This document shows, one piece after another, positions 1 through 5,631 of a DNA stretch of 10,879 bases; position 1 is the stretch's first letter; each line of letters begins with the position of its first letter. Both the position numbers and the translations under genes were made by a program. This stretch comes from Anaerolinea sp. (GTDB taxonomy: Bacteria; Chloroflexota; Anaerolineae; JAAEKA01). The stretch covers positions 1 to 10,879 of the forward strand of contig JACSRL010000494.1 in the NCBI GenBank assembly GCA_014879765.1. Reading direction: 5' to 3'. The notes beneath the pieces are model-generated. The model saw only the letters and a list, made by a program, of their open reading frames with translations. It did not search any database and was not told where the DNA came from.

Positions 1-165
1 AATAACGTCGCGGGCTGGCTCGGTCGGAGACCGGCCAGAGCACCAAGTTAATTTTGGACAATCACTTAGGATGACCGGATCAGGATTTTTCTCTTGTTCA
101 GCCCGCATTCGCTCGCCAAACTCGTTCCATTCCTGTATATACCGGTCCACCGCTTCTTTGTACCG
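1..165 (-). other. Possible gene fragment running off the left edge; otherwise gene-poor, lower-GC gap (1-386)
   Basis: On the minus strand one frame stays open from 165 to the window edge, about 55 codons. It directly follows a TGA at 168-166. It reads as a charged, helix-like stretch (for example VDRYIQEWNEFGERMRAEQ) that ends in a Cys-containing segment. Possible starts are a GTG at 150 and an ATG at 108, neither with a good ribosome-binding site. I recognise no family. By hand count, positions 61-180 are about 50 percent GC, clearly lower than the coding regions to the right, so this may be a decayed or acquired remnant. Apart from it and the inverted repeat at 310-343, the stretch 1-386 shows only a weak plus-strand promoter-like pair (TCGCCA at 113-118, 17-nt spacer, TATATA at 136-141), which could serve cimA but is too poor to call. 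Confidence 0.2.
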
Positions 166-309
166 TCAGTCCTTCTCGACATCAACTGAACAGCCATGCA
201 GCGACTGTTAAACAAGACACAGCTCCAGGTGAACACGGGCGCATCAGGGCCGGCCAGGCCATCCCTGCGCGCCCGCTCCATTGGGGTGACGGAAGGATGT
301 GCAACCCAT

Positions 310-343
310 AGCGTTGCCAACTTTCAGAAAAGTTGGCAACGCT
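310..343. repeat. Perfect 15-bp inverted repeat with 4-nt loop, upstream of cimA
   Basis: AGCGTTGCCAACTTT (310-324) is followed by CAGA and then its exact reverse complement (329-343). If transcribed from the plus strand it forms a very stable hairpin 30 nt upstream of the cimA ribosome-binding site. No T-run follows, so it is not a standard intrinsic terminator. It could be a leader attenuator, a protein-binding site on DNA, or one copy of a dispersed palindromic repeat. I saw no second full copy in this window. Confidence 0.8.
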
Positions 344-373
344 GCCAGCGCCACCGGCAACCTTTCACCCTAT

Positions 374-377
374 GGAG
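374..377 (+). promoter_or_regulatory. Ribosome-binding site that fixes the cimA start
   Basis: GGAG lies 9 nt before the ATG at 387. An in-frame ATG at 372 has nothing similar in front of it, and an in-frame TTG at 333 falls inside the inverted repeat. The start at 387 also places the conserved YDTTLRDG motif at the usual distance from the N-terminus. Confidence 0.65.
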
Positions 378-386
378 ACTGAACCC

Positions 387-2165
387 ATGACGGCACCACC
401 CATCTGGCTCTACGACACCACCCTGCGCGACGGCTCGCAGGGCGAGGGGGTCAACTTTTCCTGCGAAGACAAGCTGCGCATCAGCCGCAAGCTGGACGAG
501 CTGGGCATCCACTACATCGAGGGCGGCTGGCCCGGCTCCAACCCCAAGGACATCGAGTACTACGAGCGGGCGCGACGCGAGCTGCACCTGCGCCAGGCCC
601 GCGTCGTGGCCTTCGGCAGCACCGTCAAGGCGCACACCGACCCGGCCGACGATGCGCAGATGCGCCTGCTGGTGGACGCACAGACGCCGGTGATCTGCAT
701 CTTCGGCAAGACCTGGGACCTGCACGTCACCGAGGTGCTGCGCACGACGCTGGACGAGAATCTGCGCATGATCGGCGCCAGCACGGCCTATCTGAAGAGC
801 CACACCGGCGAGTTCATCTACGACGCCGAGCATTTCTTCGACGGCTACAAGGCCAACCCTGACTATGCCCTGGCCACGCTCAAGGCCGCGGCCGACAACG
901 GCGCCGACGCGCTGGTGCTGTGCGACACCAACGGCGGCAGCATGTACTGGGAGGTGGGTGAGATCGTGCGCACGGTCAAGGCCCATCTGGAGCGCACCGG
1001 CTACCGCGGCGCGCTGGGCATCCACACCCACAACGATGGCGATGTGGGGGTGGCCAACGCGCTGGAGGCGATCCGCGCCGGCGCCAACCACGTGCAGGGC
1101 ACCATCAACGGCTACGGCGAGCGCTGCGGCAACAGCAATCTGAACAGCATCATCGCCAATCTGAAGCTCAAGATGGGTGTCAACGCGCTGAGCGACGCGC
1201 AACTGGCGCGGCTGAACGAGGTGTCGCACTTCGTGGCCGAGCTGGCCAACCTGCAACTGCCCACGCACATGGCCTTTGTCGGCCGCTCAGCCTTTGCCCA
1301 CAAGGGGGGCACCCACGTCAACGCGGTGGTCAAGCTGGAACGCAGCTATCAGCACATCGACCCGACGCTGGTGGGCAACCAGAAGCGCATCGTGGTCAGC
1401 GAGCTGGCCGGCAAGGACAACATCGCGGTCAAGCGCGAGGAATTCGGTCTGGAGGGGCTGAACAAGGAGCAGGAACGGCGGGTGTTGGAGCGCATCAAAG
1501 AGCTGGAAAACCAGGGCTTCGCCTTCGAGGGCGCCGAGGGATCGGTCGCGCTGCTGTTGCGACGTTTGCAGCCCGACTACCGGCCCCCCTTCGAGCTGCT
1601 GCGCTACAAGGTGGTGGTGGAGCACATGAACGGCAAGACGCACAATGGGTTTGCACAGGCGAGCGACGGCGCCGGCGGCCTGGCGGGCGTCAACGGCGGC
1701 TATGATCCCACAGCCTGGTTCGTCGAGGCCACCGTCAAGGTCAGGGTGGGCGGCCAGATCTTCCACACCGCGGCCGAGGGCAACGGCCCGGTCAACGCCC
1801 TGGATCTGGCGCTGCGCAAGGCGATCACGCAGTTCTTCCCCGACCTGGCCCACGTCTCGTTGGTAGACTACAAAGTGCGTATCCTGGATAGCCATTCGGC
1901 CACCGGCGCCATCGTGCGGGTGCTGATCGAGTCCACCGACGGCCACAACACCTGGAGCACCGTGGGCGCCAGCAGCAACATCATCGAGGCCAGTTGGCAG
2001 GCGCTGGCCGACGGGGTGGAGTATGCGCTGTTGGGCATGAACCGCACCGGGGCCGCGCCGGTCTCAGAGCCGCGCCAGGATCGTCTCCCCGCCGCGCAGG
2101 CGTTGGCCTTGGGCGATGGCCAGGTGGCTGGTCTGGGGAAGGTAGATCTGCACCAGGCCGCCTAG
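387..2165 (+). CDS. cimA: (R)-citramalate synthase, CimA type
   Basis: The enzyme condenses pyruvate and acetyl-CoA to (R)-citramalate, the first step of the threonine-independent route to 2-oxobutanoate and isoleucine, in the cytoplasm. The 592-residue product has the DRE-TIM metallolyase signatures: DTTLRDGSQ at 10-18, EGGWPGSNPKD at 45-55, the metal ligands in HTHND at 213-217 and GTINGYGERCGN at 238-249. The segment around 400-545 matches the LeuA-type regulatory and dimerisation domain, so feedback inhibition, presumably by isoleucine, is likely from family knowledge. The GWPGSNPKD motif favours the CimA branch over 2-isopropylmalate or homocitrate synthase. Family resemblance stops near residue 550 (EYALLGMN). 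The last 35-40 residues are unrelated to the family and mostly read through the 3' end of the opposite-strand gene, as if the original stop had been lost. No leu or ilv genes are adjacent. Confidence 0.93.
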   Translation: MTAPPIWLYDTTLRDGSQGEGVNFSCEDKLRISRKLDELGIHYIEGGWPGSNPKDIEYYERARRELHLRQARVVAFGSTVKAHTDPADDAQMRLLVDAQTPVICIFGKTWDLHVTEVLRTTLDENLRMIGASTAYLKSHTGEFIYDAEHFFDGYKANPDYALATLKAAADNGADALVLCDTNGGSMYWEVGEIVRTVKAHLERTGYRGALGIHTHNDGDVGVANALEAIRAGANHVQGTINGYGERCGNSNLNSIIANLKLKMGVNALSDAQLARLNEVSHFVAELANLQLPTHMAFVGRSAFAHKGGTHVNAVVKLERSYQHIDPTLVGNQKRIVVSELAGKDNIAVKREEFGLEGLNKEQERRVLERIKELENQGFAFEGAEGSVALLLRRLQPDYRPPFELLRYKVVVEHMNGKTHNGFAQASDGAGGLAGVNGGYDPTAWFVEATVKVRVGGQIFHTAAEGNGPVNALDLALRKAITQFFPDLAHVSLVDYKVRILDSHSATGAIVRVLIESTDGHNTWSTVGASSNIIEASWQALADGVEYALLGMNRTGAAPVSEPRQDRLPAAQALALGDGQVAGLGKVDLHQAA

Positions 2166-2765
2166 CGGCAGGTGTCCGCTGACCTGGCCCGGCTGGAGCG
2201 CGTCCTCCAGATCGGGCAGCAGGGTGATGCGCCGGCCGGCGTAGGTGGGCAGCCGGCGCCAGAAGCCGCTGGCCTGAAGCCTGACCAGGACCCGGCCGCC
2301 GTCGCGTTGCTGCACGCCCAACAGCAGCGCGTCGTCGCGCTGGCCCTCCTGCCCGGCCGGCAGATAGCGCCGGGTGCGCACGATGCCGCCGACCGGCGCG
2401 CGCAGCACCTGCACCTGGCTCGGTCGCACGCGCACCGTGATCTGCCAGGCCGCGGCCTTGAGAAAACGCGGCTCCTGCACCTCGGCCACGGCGATGACTT
2501 CGCCGTCGCACGGCGCCAGCGCCAGATCAGAATCGGCTGGCCCACGGCGCGTCGGATTGCGGAAGATCCAGGCAACGGCTGCCAGCCCGGCCAGACCCGC
2601 GCCGGTCAGCGCCAGCCAGGCGGCTGCGCGCTGGCGCCGCCAGCCAACCAGGCCGGCCAGGGCCAGCGCCGCCAGCAGGCTCAACAGGCCGCCGCCCTGC
2701 TCCAGGGCGGAGATGGGGTCATCGCTGGGTTCAGCGGCTGCGCGCGCTTGACTTATTGCTCTCAT
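2064..2765 (-). CDS. Phosphatidylserine decarboxylase-like membrane protein lacking the catalytic residues
   Basis: The 233-residue product has an N-terminal stretch with two probable membrane helices (about 25-41 and 48-67). It then follows the short-type phosphatidylserine decarboxylase pattern: FRNPTR at 68-73, APCDGEV at 84-90, RAPVGG at 122-127, and a C-terminal VQIYLP...GETILARL. Active enzymes cleave themselves at a Gly-Ser bond near that C-terminal motif to create a pyruvoyl cofactor. Here the equivalent pair is Gly202-Gly203. The histidine expected in the DVHVNRAP motif is Gln119. It therefore should not self-process or decarboxylate phosphatidylserine and is probably a pseudoenzyme, perhaps keeping lipid or membrane binding. 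The ATG at 2765 is chosen because an earlier in-frame ATG at 2876 lies inside the promoter. No pssA or cdsA neighbour is visible. The last 102 nt overlap the convergent cimA. Confidence 0.75.
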   Translation of the reverse strand: MRAISQARAAAEPSDDPISALEQGGGLLSLLAALALAGLVGWRRQRAAAWLALTGAGLAGLAAVAWIFRNPTRRGPADSDLALAPCDGEVIAVAEVQEPRFLKAAAWQITVRVRPSQVQVLRAPVGGIVRTRRYLPAGQEGQRDDALLLGVQQRDGGRVLVRLQASGFWRRLPTYAGRRITLLPDLEDALQPGQVSGHLPLGGLVQIYLPQTSHLAIAQGQRLRGGETILARL

Positions 2766-2842
2766 TGGTAACTCGACCGGAATGCTGTCCACAGACAAAA
2801 GGGTGGCCAGCGGGTATGGTTGTACCACCAAACACAAATCGG

Positions 2843-2875
2843 TGGCCGGCGGATTATCCCACACTCCGCCGGCCA
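2843..2875. repeat. 11-bp perfect inverted repeat overlapping the PSD-like promoter (candidate operator)
   Basis: TGGCCGGCGGA on one strand (2843-2853) is mirrored by TCCGCCGGCCA (2865-2875), with 11 nt between. On the minus strand one arm fills the start of the -35/-10 spacer and the other arm begins at the last base of the -10. The expected transcription start, near 2846, falls inside the second arm, so the minus-strand RNA cannot form this hairpin. A DNA-level binding site is therefore more likely. It also lies 30 nt upstream of the divergent HAD gene. Confidence 0.6.
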
Positions 2876-2881
2876 TGTCAA
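2853..2881 (-). promoter_or_regulatory. Sigma-70-type promoter for the PSD-like gene
   Basis: On the minus strand there is TTGACA (2881-2876), a 17-nt spacer and GATAAT (2858-2853), with TG one base before the -10 (extended -10). The predicted start near 2846 gives an untranslated leader of about 80 nt and rules out translation from the ATG at 2876. Confidence 0.75.
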
Positions 2882-2904
2882 TCTTGCCGCCAGGAACAGA
2901 TCAC

Positions 2905-3585
2905 ATGAACCACAGCGACCAGCCCAACGCCATCGCGGCCTTTTTCGACATGGACAAGACACTGCTGAGCGCCAGCTCAGCGGTCTTGATGGCGCGCTAC
3001 ATGCGCAAGCGCGGCGAGCTGGCCTGGCGCGACGCCATGCGTGCCCTGTCAGCTATGCTGCGCTACAAGATGGGCCGCCTGGACATGATTGAAACCACGC
3101 GCCAGATCGTGCGCGAGTTCGCCGGCCACTCCGAGGCTGAGCGCATCGCCTACACCCGCCAATGGTTCCAGGAGCACCTGATCGATTACGTCACCGAGGA
3201 GGGGCGGCGCTGGGTCGAGGGCCATCGCCGGCTGGGGCATCGGGTGGCGCTGATCACGGCGTCGCCCAACTACACGGCTGCGGAGTTGGCGGGGCATCTG
3301 GGCATGGGGGATGAGGATGTGATGGCCACCCGCTTCGAGGTCGCCCATGGGCGCTTCACCGGCCGGCTGCTGGAGCCGATGATCTACGGCCAGGGCAAGC
3401 TGGACGCCGCGCGCGCCTATGCTGCGGCGCACGCGGTGGATCTGCGCCGCAGCTATTTTTACACTGACAGCATCGCCGATTTGCCCCTGCTGGAGATGGT
3501 GGGTTTTCCCGTGGCCGTCAATCCCGACCGCCGGCTGCGCCACACGGCGCTGGCCAGGGGCTGGTCGGTGGTCAACTTCTATTGA
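2905..3585 (+). CDS. HAD-superfamily subfamily IB hydrolase (SerB-like phosphatase)
   Basis: This is a 226-residue cytoplasmic phosphatase with all four HAD motifs. Motif I is DMDKT at 15-19, with nucleophile Asp15 and acid-base Asp17. Motif II is LITAS with Thr118, motif III is Lys165 in GQGK, and motif IV is YTDSIADLPLL with Asp188 and Asp192. The helical cap between motifs I and II and the overall length match the HAD-IB group related to phosphoserine phosphatase. The substrate cannot be read from the sequence. Relatives include phosphoserine phosphatases and domains fused to lysophospholipid acyltransferases. The ATG at 2905 is preceded by AGGA at 2892-2895 with a 9-nt gap. An ATG at 2875 has no comparable site and lies in the inverted repeat. 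The gene diverges from the PSD-like gene, which weakly hints at a phospholipid-related role. No clear plus-strand promoter was found. Confidence 0.88.
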   Translation: MNHSDQPNAIAAFFDMDKTLLSASSAVLMARYMRKRGELAWRDAMRALSAMLRYKMGRLDMIETTRQIVREFAGHSEAERIAYTRQWFQEHLIDYVTEEGRRWVEGHRRLGHRVALITASPNYTAAELAGHLGMGDEDVMATRFEVAHGRFTGRLLEPMIYGQGKLDAARAYAAAHAVDLRRSYFYTDSIADLPLLEMVGFPVAVNPDRRLRHTALARGWSVVNFY

Positions 3586-3646
3586 TGCTGGCCCTCAGGC
3601 AGTGACCTGGGCAGTCCTGCGCTGAGAGCTAGGGGGGAAGCGGTTT

Positions 3647-3925
3647 TCAAGAGCTCTTCCAGACGGTGAAGGTGTAGCTGAACACGTTGGGGTTGGCCGG
3701 TGGACGTTCGGCCGGCCGCGGGGCGCGGCTGACTTTGATCTCGTCAGGCGGCGCGTCTGGGCCGTCGTAGCGTTCGGCGAAGGAGTCGCCGCCGTGCAGC
3801 GCGCGCGCTGACGGCGGTTGAGGTCGGGCGCCGGACGGCTTGCGCCGTTTGCGCCGGGCAATGCGCACCGGGGCCTTCTGTGCGGCCGGCTCGGCCGGCC
3901 GGTCGGCGTTTTTGCGTCGCGCCAT
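3647..3925 (-). CDS. Small basic, Pro/Ala-rich protein translationally coupled to the sigma factor gene
   Basis: I do not recognise a family. The 92-residue product starts MARRKNADRP, carries a strongly basic cluster (RIARRKRRK at 21-29), a low-complexity Pro/Ala/Arg middle and an aromatic C-terminal end (NVFSYTFTVWKSS). It looks largely disordered and has no signal peptide or membrane segment. The ATG lies 10 nt after the sigma factor stop codon. A GGGAG overlaps that stop region about 7 nt before the ATG, a typical arrangement for translational coupling. Co-expression with the primary sigma factor is thus likely. Nucleic-acid or RNA polymerase binding would fit the charge but is inference only. 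A longer reading frame exists upstream, but it would run inside the sigma factor gene. Confidence 0.6.
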   Translation of the reverse strand: MARRKNADRPAEPAAQKAPVRIARRKRRKPSGARPQPPSARALHGGDSFAERYDGPDAPPDEIKVSRAPRPAERPPANPNVFSYTFTVWKSS

Positions 3926-3935
3926 CGCGTGCTCC

Positions 3936-5111
3936 CTAGAGATAATCGCGCAGTTGGCGGCTGCGGCTGGGGTGGCGCAGCCGGGCCAGCGCCTCCTGCT
4001 CGATCTGGCGGATGCGCTCACGGGTCAGGCCGAACATCTCGCCAACCTCTTGCAGTGTGTAGGTGTGGCCATCCAGCAGGCCATAGCGCAGGCGCAGAAT
4101 CCGCTCCTCGCGCGGCTGCAAGGTGTCCAGCAGGTCATCGAGCTTTTCGCGCAGCAGCGACTGCTCAGCGCGTTCCGAGGGCTCCGGGCTGTCATCGTCC
4201 TCGATGAACTGGCCCAGCGTGCTCTCTTCTTCCTCGCCCACCGGCTGCTCCAGCGACAGGGGGCGCACTGCGGTGCGCAGGTAGCGATGCACCCGCTCGG
4301 CCGGCAGATCCAGCGCCTCGGCCAGCTCCTCCGGCGTCGGTTCGCGGCCCAGCGACTGCTCCATCTCCTGGCTGGTGCGGCGCAGCTTGAGCAGCTTTTC
4401 GCTCATGTGTACCGGCAGGCGGATGGTGCGCCCCTGGTCGGAAACCGCGCGGCTGACCGCCTGGCGGATCCACCAGGTGGCATAGGTGCTGAACTTGTAG
4501 CCGCGCTCAGGGTCGAATTTATCGACCGCGCGCATCAGGCCCAGATTGCCCTCTTGAATCAAGTCGAGGAAGGGCACCCCATGGCCGATATAGCGTTTGG
4601 CGACGCTGATCACCAACCGGCTGTTGGATTCGATCATGCGCCGGCGCGCCTGCTGGCCGAGATCGATGGCAGCTTGCAGCTCATCCTGATCAGCGGGCGA
4701 GAGGTCGGGAAGACGGGCCAGCCGCCGGCTGGCCTGTTTGCCCGCCACTACCCGACCGGACAGCATCTTCTCCTCTTCGGCCGTCAACAGGGGATGGGCG
4801 CCCATCTGGCGGAAATAGAGATCGACCGCGTCGCGGGCCAGCGCCAGGTCATCCTCGTCTTTGGCCGAAATCACGCGGCTGGGGGGCAGTTCGATCTCCT
4901 CTTCCACCTCATCGACCTGATCCTGGACGGGAATGTCCAGCTCGCGCAGGCGCGAGAAGAGATCCTCCAGCACATCCAACCGCTCTTCGACTTCGGGGAG
5001 AGTCTCCAGGATCTCGTCATAGGTGATGAAGCCTTGCGCCGAGGCGCGTTCCAGCAGCTCGGCAAGAGCATCAGCCTGTTCAGTGGTTTCTTGCTTGGTC
5101 AGTTCTTCCAT
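3936..5111 (-). CDS. sigA: Primary (housekeeping) RNA polymerase sigma factor, sigma-70 group 1
   Basis: The product directs core RNA polymerase to housekeeping promoters. The 391-residue protein has region 1.1 (about 15-60, with ITYDEILETLPE), an acidic linker, region 1.2 (about 93-130, YFRQMGAHPLL), region 2 (about 158-236, including the core-binding and -10 segments RLVISVAKRYI, DLIQEGNLGLM and FSTYATWWIRQAV), region 3 and region 4 (about 331-391, with the -35 reading helix in TRERIRQIEQEAL). Region 1.1 and the intact FSTYATWWIRQA motif support a group 1 factor. There is no large non-conserved insert between 1.2 and 2. The ATG at 5111 is preferred. A GTG at 5126 would add five residues but sits in a leader hairpin. 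The ribosome-binding site is weak. Expression is expected from the promoter at 5397-5369 through a leader of about 250 nt, and the small basic gene follows in the same transcript. Confidence 0.95.
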   Translation of the reverse strand: MEELTKQETTEQADALAELLERASAQGFITYDEILETLPEVEERLDVLEDLFSRLRELDIPVQDQVDEVEEEIELPPSRVISAKDEDDLALARDAVDLYFRQMGAHPLLTAEEEKMLSGRVVAGKQASRRLARLPDLSPADQDELQAAIDLGQQARRRMIESNSRLVISVAKRYIGHGVPFLDLIQEGNLGLMRAVDKFDPERGYKFSTYATWWIRQAVSRAVSDQGRTIRLPVHMSEKLLKLRRTSQEMEQSLGREPTPEELAEALDLPAERVHRYLRTAVRPLSLEQPVGEEEESTLGQFIEDDDSPEPSERAEQSLLREKLDDLLDTLQPREERILRLRYGLLDGHTYTLQEVGEMFGLTRERIRQIEQEALARLRHPSRSRQLRDYL

Positions 5112-5124
5112 GAATTCTTGGCAC

Positions 5125-5157
5125 ACTATTCTATCGGGCGCGGTGACCCGAAATAGT
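5125..5157 (-). promoter_or_regulatory. Hairpin just upstream of the sigma factor start codon
   Basis: In the minus-strand transcript ACTATT plus TCGGG (5157-5147) pair with CCCGA and AATAGT (5138-5134 and 5130-5125). There is an 8-nt loop and a 3-nt bulge. The stem ends 13 nt before the ATG at 5111 and swallows the alternative GTG at 5126. It could limit ribosome access and decides between the two starts. Confidence 0.55.
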
Positions 5158-5215
5158 AATCAGCCCGCTAAGCTGTCGGGGAACGGGAGCGACCCAGCCA
5201 CATGGTCTAATTAGC

Positions 5216-5249
5216 ACGCAGCCGGTCCCAGGTCTGGGTTAGGCTGCGT
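5216..5249 (-). promoter_or_regulatory. Strong nested hairpin in the sigma factor leader
   Basis: The outer arms ACGCAGCC and GGCTGCGT (5216-5223 and 5242-5249) pair perfectly over 8 bp. Inside a symmetrical 3x3 internal loop, CCCA and TGGG pair around a 4-nt loop. It lies in the middle of the predicted 250-nt leader. No T-run follows on the minus strand. I do not recognise it as a known riboswitch or 6S RNA. Confidence 0.5.
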
Positions 5250-5368
5250 CGATGTGTGAATATGGCGCGTATCTGTCCAGGTTATGGCTCACTTTGCCAG
5301 CCGCGCCGGCCGGTTTCACTCCTGCTGATTATTCCCGGACTTCGACAGCGTTCTTGCCTGTCCCGTTC

Positions 5369-5397
5369 AGTATAACATGGAAAAAATGCCATGTCAA
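5369..5397 (-). promoter_or_regulatory. Sigma-70-type promoter for the sigma factor gene
   Basis: On the minus strand there is TTGACA (5397-5392), a 17-nt spacer and TATACT (5374-5369), with TG one base before the -10. The predicted start near 5362 gives a leader of about 250 nt. As the encoded protein is the factor that reads such promoters, autoregulation is plausible. Confidence 0.8.
5375..5394. repeat. 6-bp inverted repeat filling the sigma factor promoter spacer (candidate operator)
   Basis: ACATGG (5375-5380) and CCATGT (5389-5394) flank an 8-nt A-rich centre. The repeat runs from the last three bases of the -35 element to the base adjoining the -10, so a protein bound here would block or reshape the promoter. 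Confidence 0.45.
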
Positions 5398-5480
5398 CAC
5401 GTTTTCTTGCAGATTGTGTAATTGCTCCCATTGACCGAACGCGCAGGCTGGCCGGCAGTTTGCGCTGGCTGCTGCTGTCT

Positions 5481-5510
5481 TTGACAGCTTGATCGGTCTT
5501 GCTGTATAAT
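5481..5510 (+). promoter_or_regulatory. Consensus sigma-70 promoter for the S1-domain gene
   Basis: TTGACA (5481-5486) and TATAAT (5505-5510) are both perfect consensus elements, with an 18-nt spacer. The expected start is near 5517, giving a leader of about 115 nt. It is divergent from the sigma factor promoter 84 nt to the left, and the stretch between shows nothing else I can name. Confidence 0.85.
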
Positions 5511-5558
5511 CCCCCTTCGGTAGCATTCATACCCATCTCAAACCAGCCATTCTGCGCC

Positions 5559-5586
5559 GCCGCAAAGGTCCATGACCTGCTGCGGC
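5559..5586 (+). promoter_or_regulatory. Leader hairpin of the S1-domain gene
   Basis: GCCGCA and TGCGGC (outer) and AGGTC and GACCT (inner) form an 11-bp stem with a small internal loop and a CAT tip. An in-frame ATG at 5572 begins in the tip, so that upstream start is buried. No T-run follows. An autoregulatory site bound by the S1 protein is possible, by analogy with ribosomal protein S1. Confidence 0.5.
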
Positions 5587-5617
5587 TTAATTGATTGGCA
5601 AAACAAGGTTCCTTTGC

Positions 5618-5623
5618 AGGAGG
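5618..5623 (+). promoter_or_regulatory. Ribosome-binding site that fixes the GTG start of the S1-domain gene
   Basis: A full AGGAGG stands 8 nt before the GTG at 5632. This selects the GTG over the in-frame ATG at 5572, which lies in the leader hairpin and has no such site. Confidence 0.85.
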
Positions 5624-5631
5624 AAGCGCAA

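Noticed and set aside
66..320. Minus-strand 84-codon frame before cimA
   Set aside because: It starts inside the inverted repeat, has no homology I recognise and no ribosome-binding site. The alternative frame at 165-1 looks more protein-like, though that is also weak.
324..1268. Minus-strand frame of 314 codons opposite cimA
   Set aside because: It is the antisense shadow of the cimA TIM-barrel codons, with no recognisable domain and no start signal.
2766..2876. Longer N-terminus for the PSD-like protein from ATG 2876
   Set aside because: The strong promoter at 2881-2853 places the RNA start near 2846, downstream of that ATG.
3586..3646. Terminator between the HAD gene and the small basic gene
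   Set aside because: Only short imperfect pairings and a 10-bp AAGAGCTCTT palindrome at the end of the small gene are present. There is no stem plus T-run in either direction.
3840..5156. Plus-strand open frame of 438 codons across the sigma factor gene
   Set aside because: It lies antisense to a clearly conserved sigma-70 gene, is rich in Leu/Gln/Ala as expected of a GC-rich shadow frame, and shows no family motif or ribosome-binding site.
5112..5480. A 6S, SRP or tRNA-like RNA gene in the divergent gap
   Set aside because: Hairpins exist, but I could not match a tRNA cloverleaf, the SRP loop motif or an extended 6S-like stem. They are better read as leader structures.
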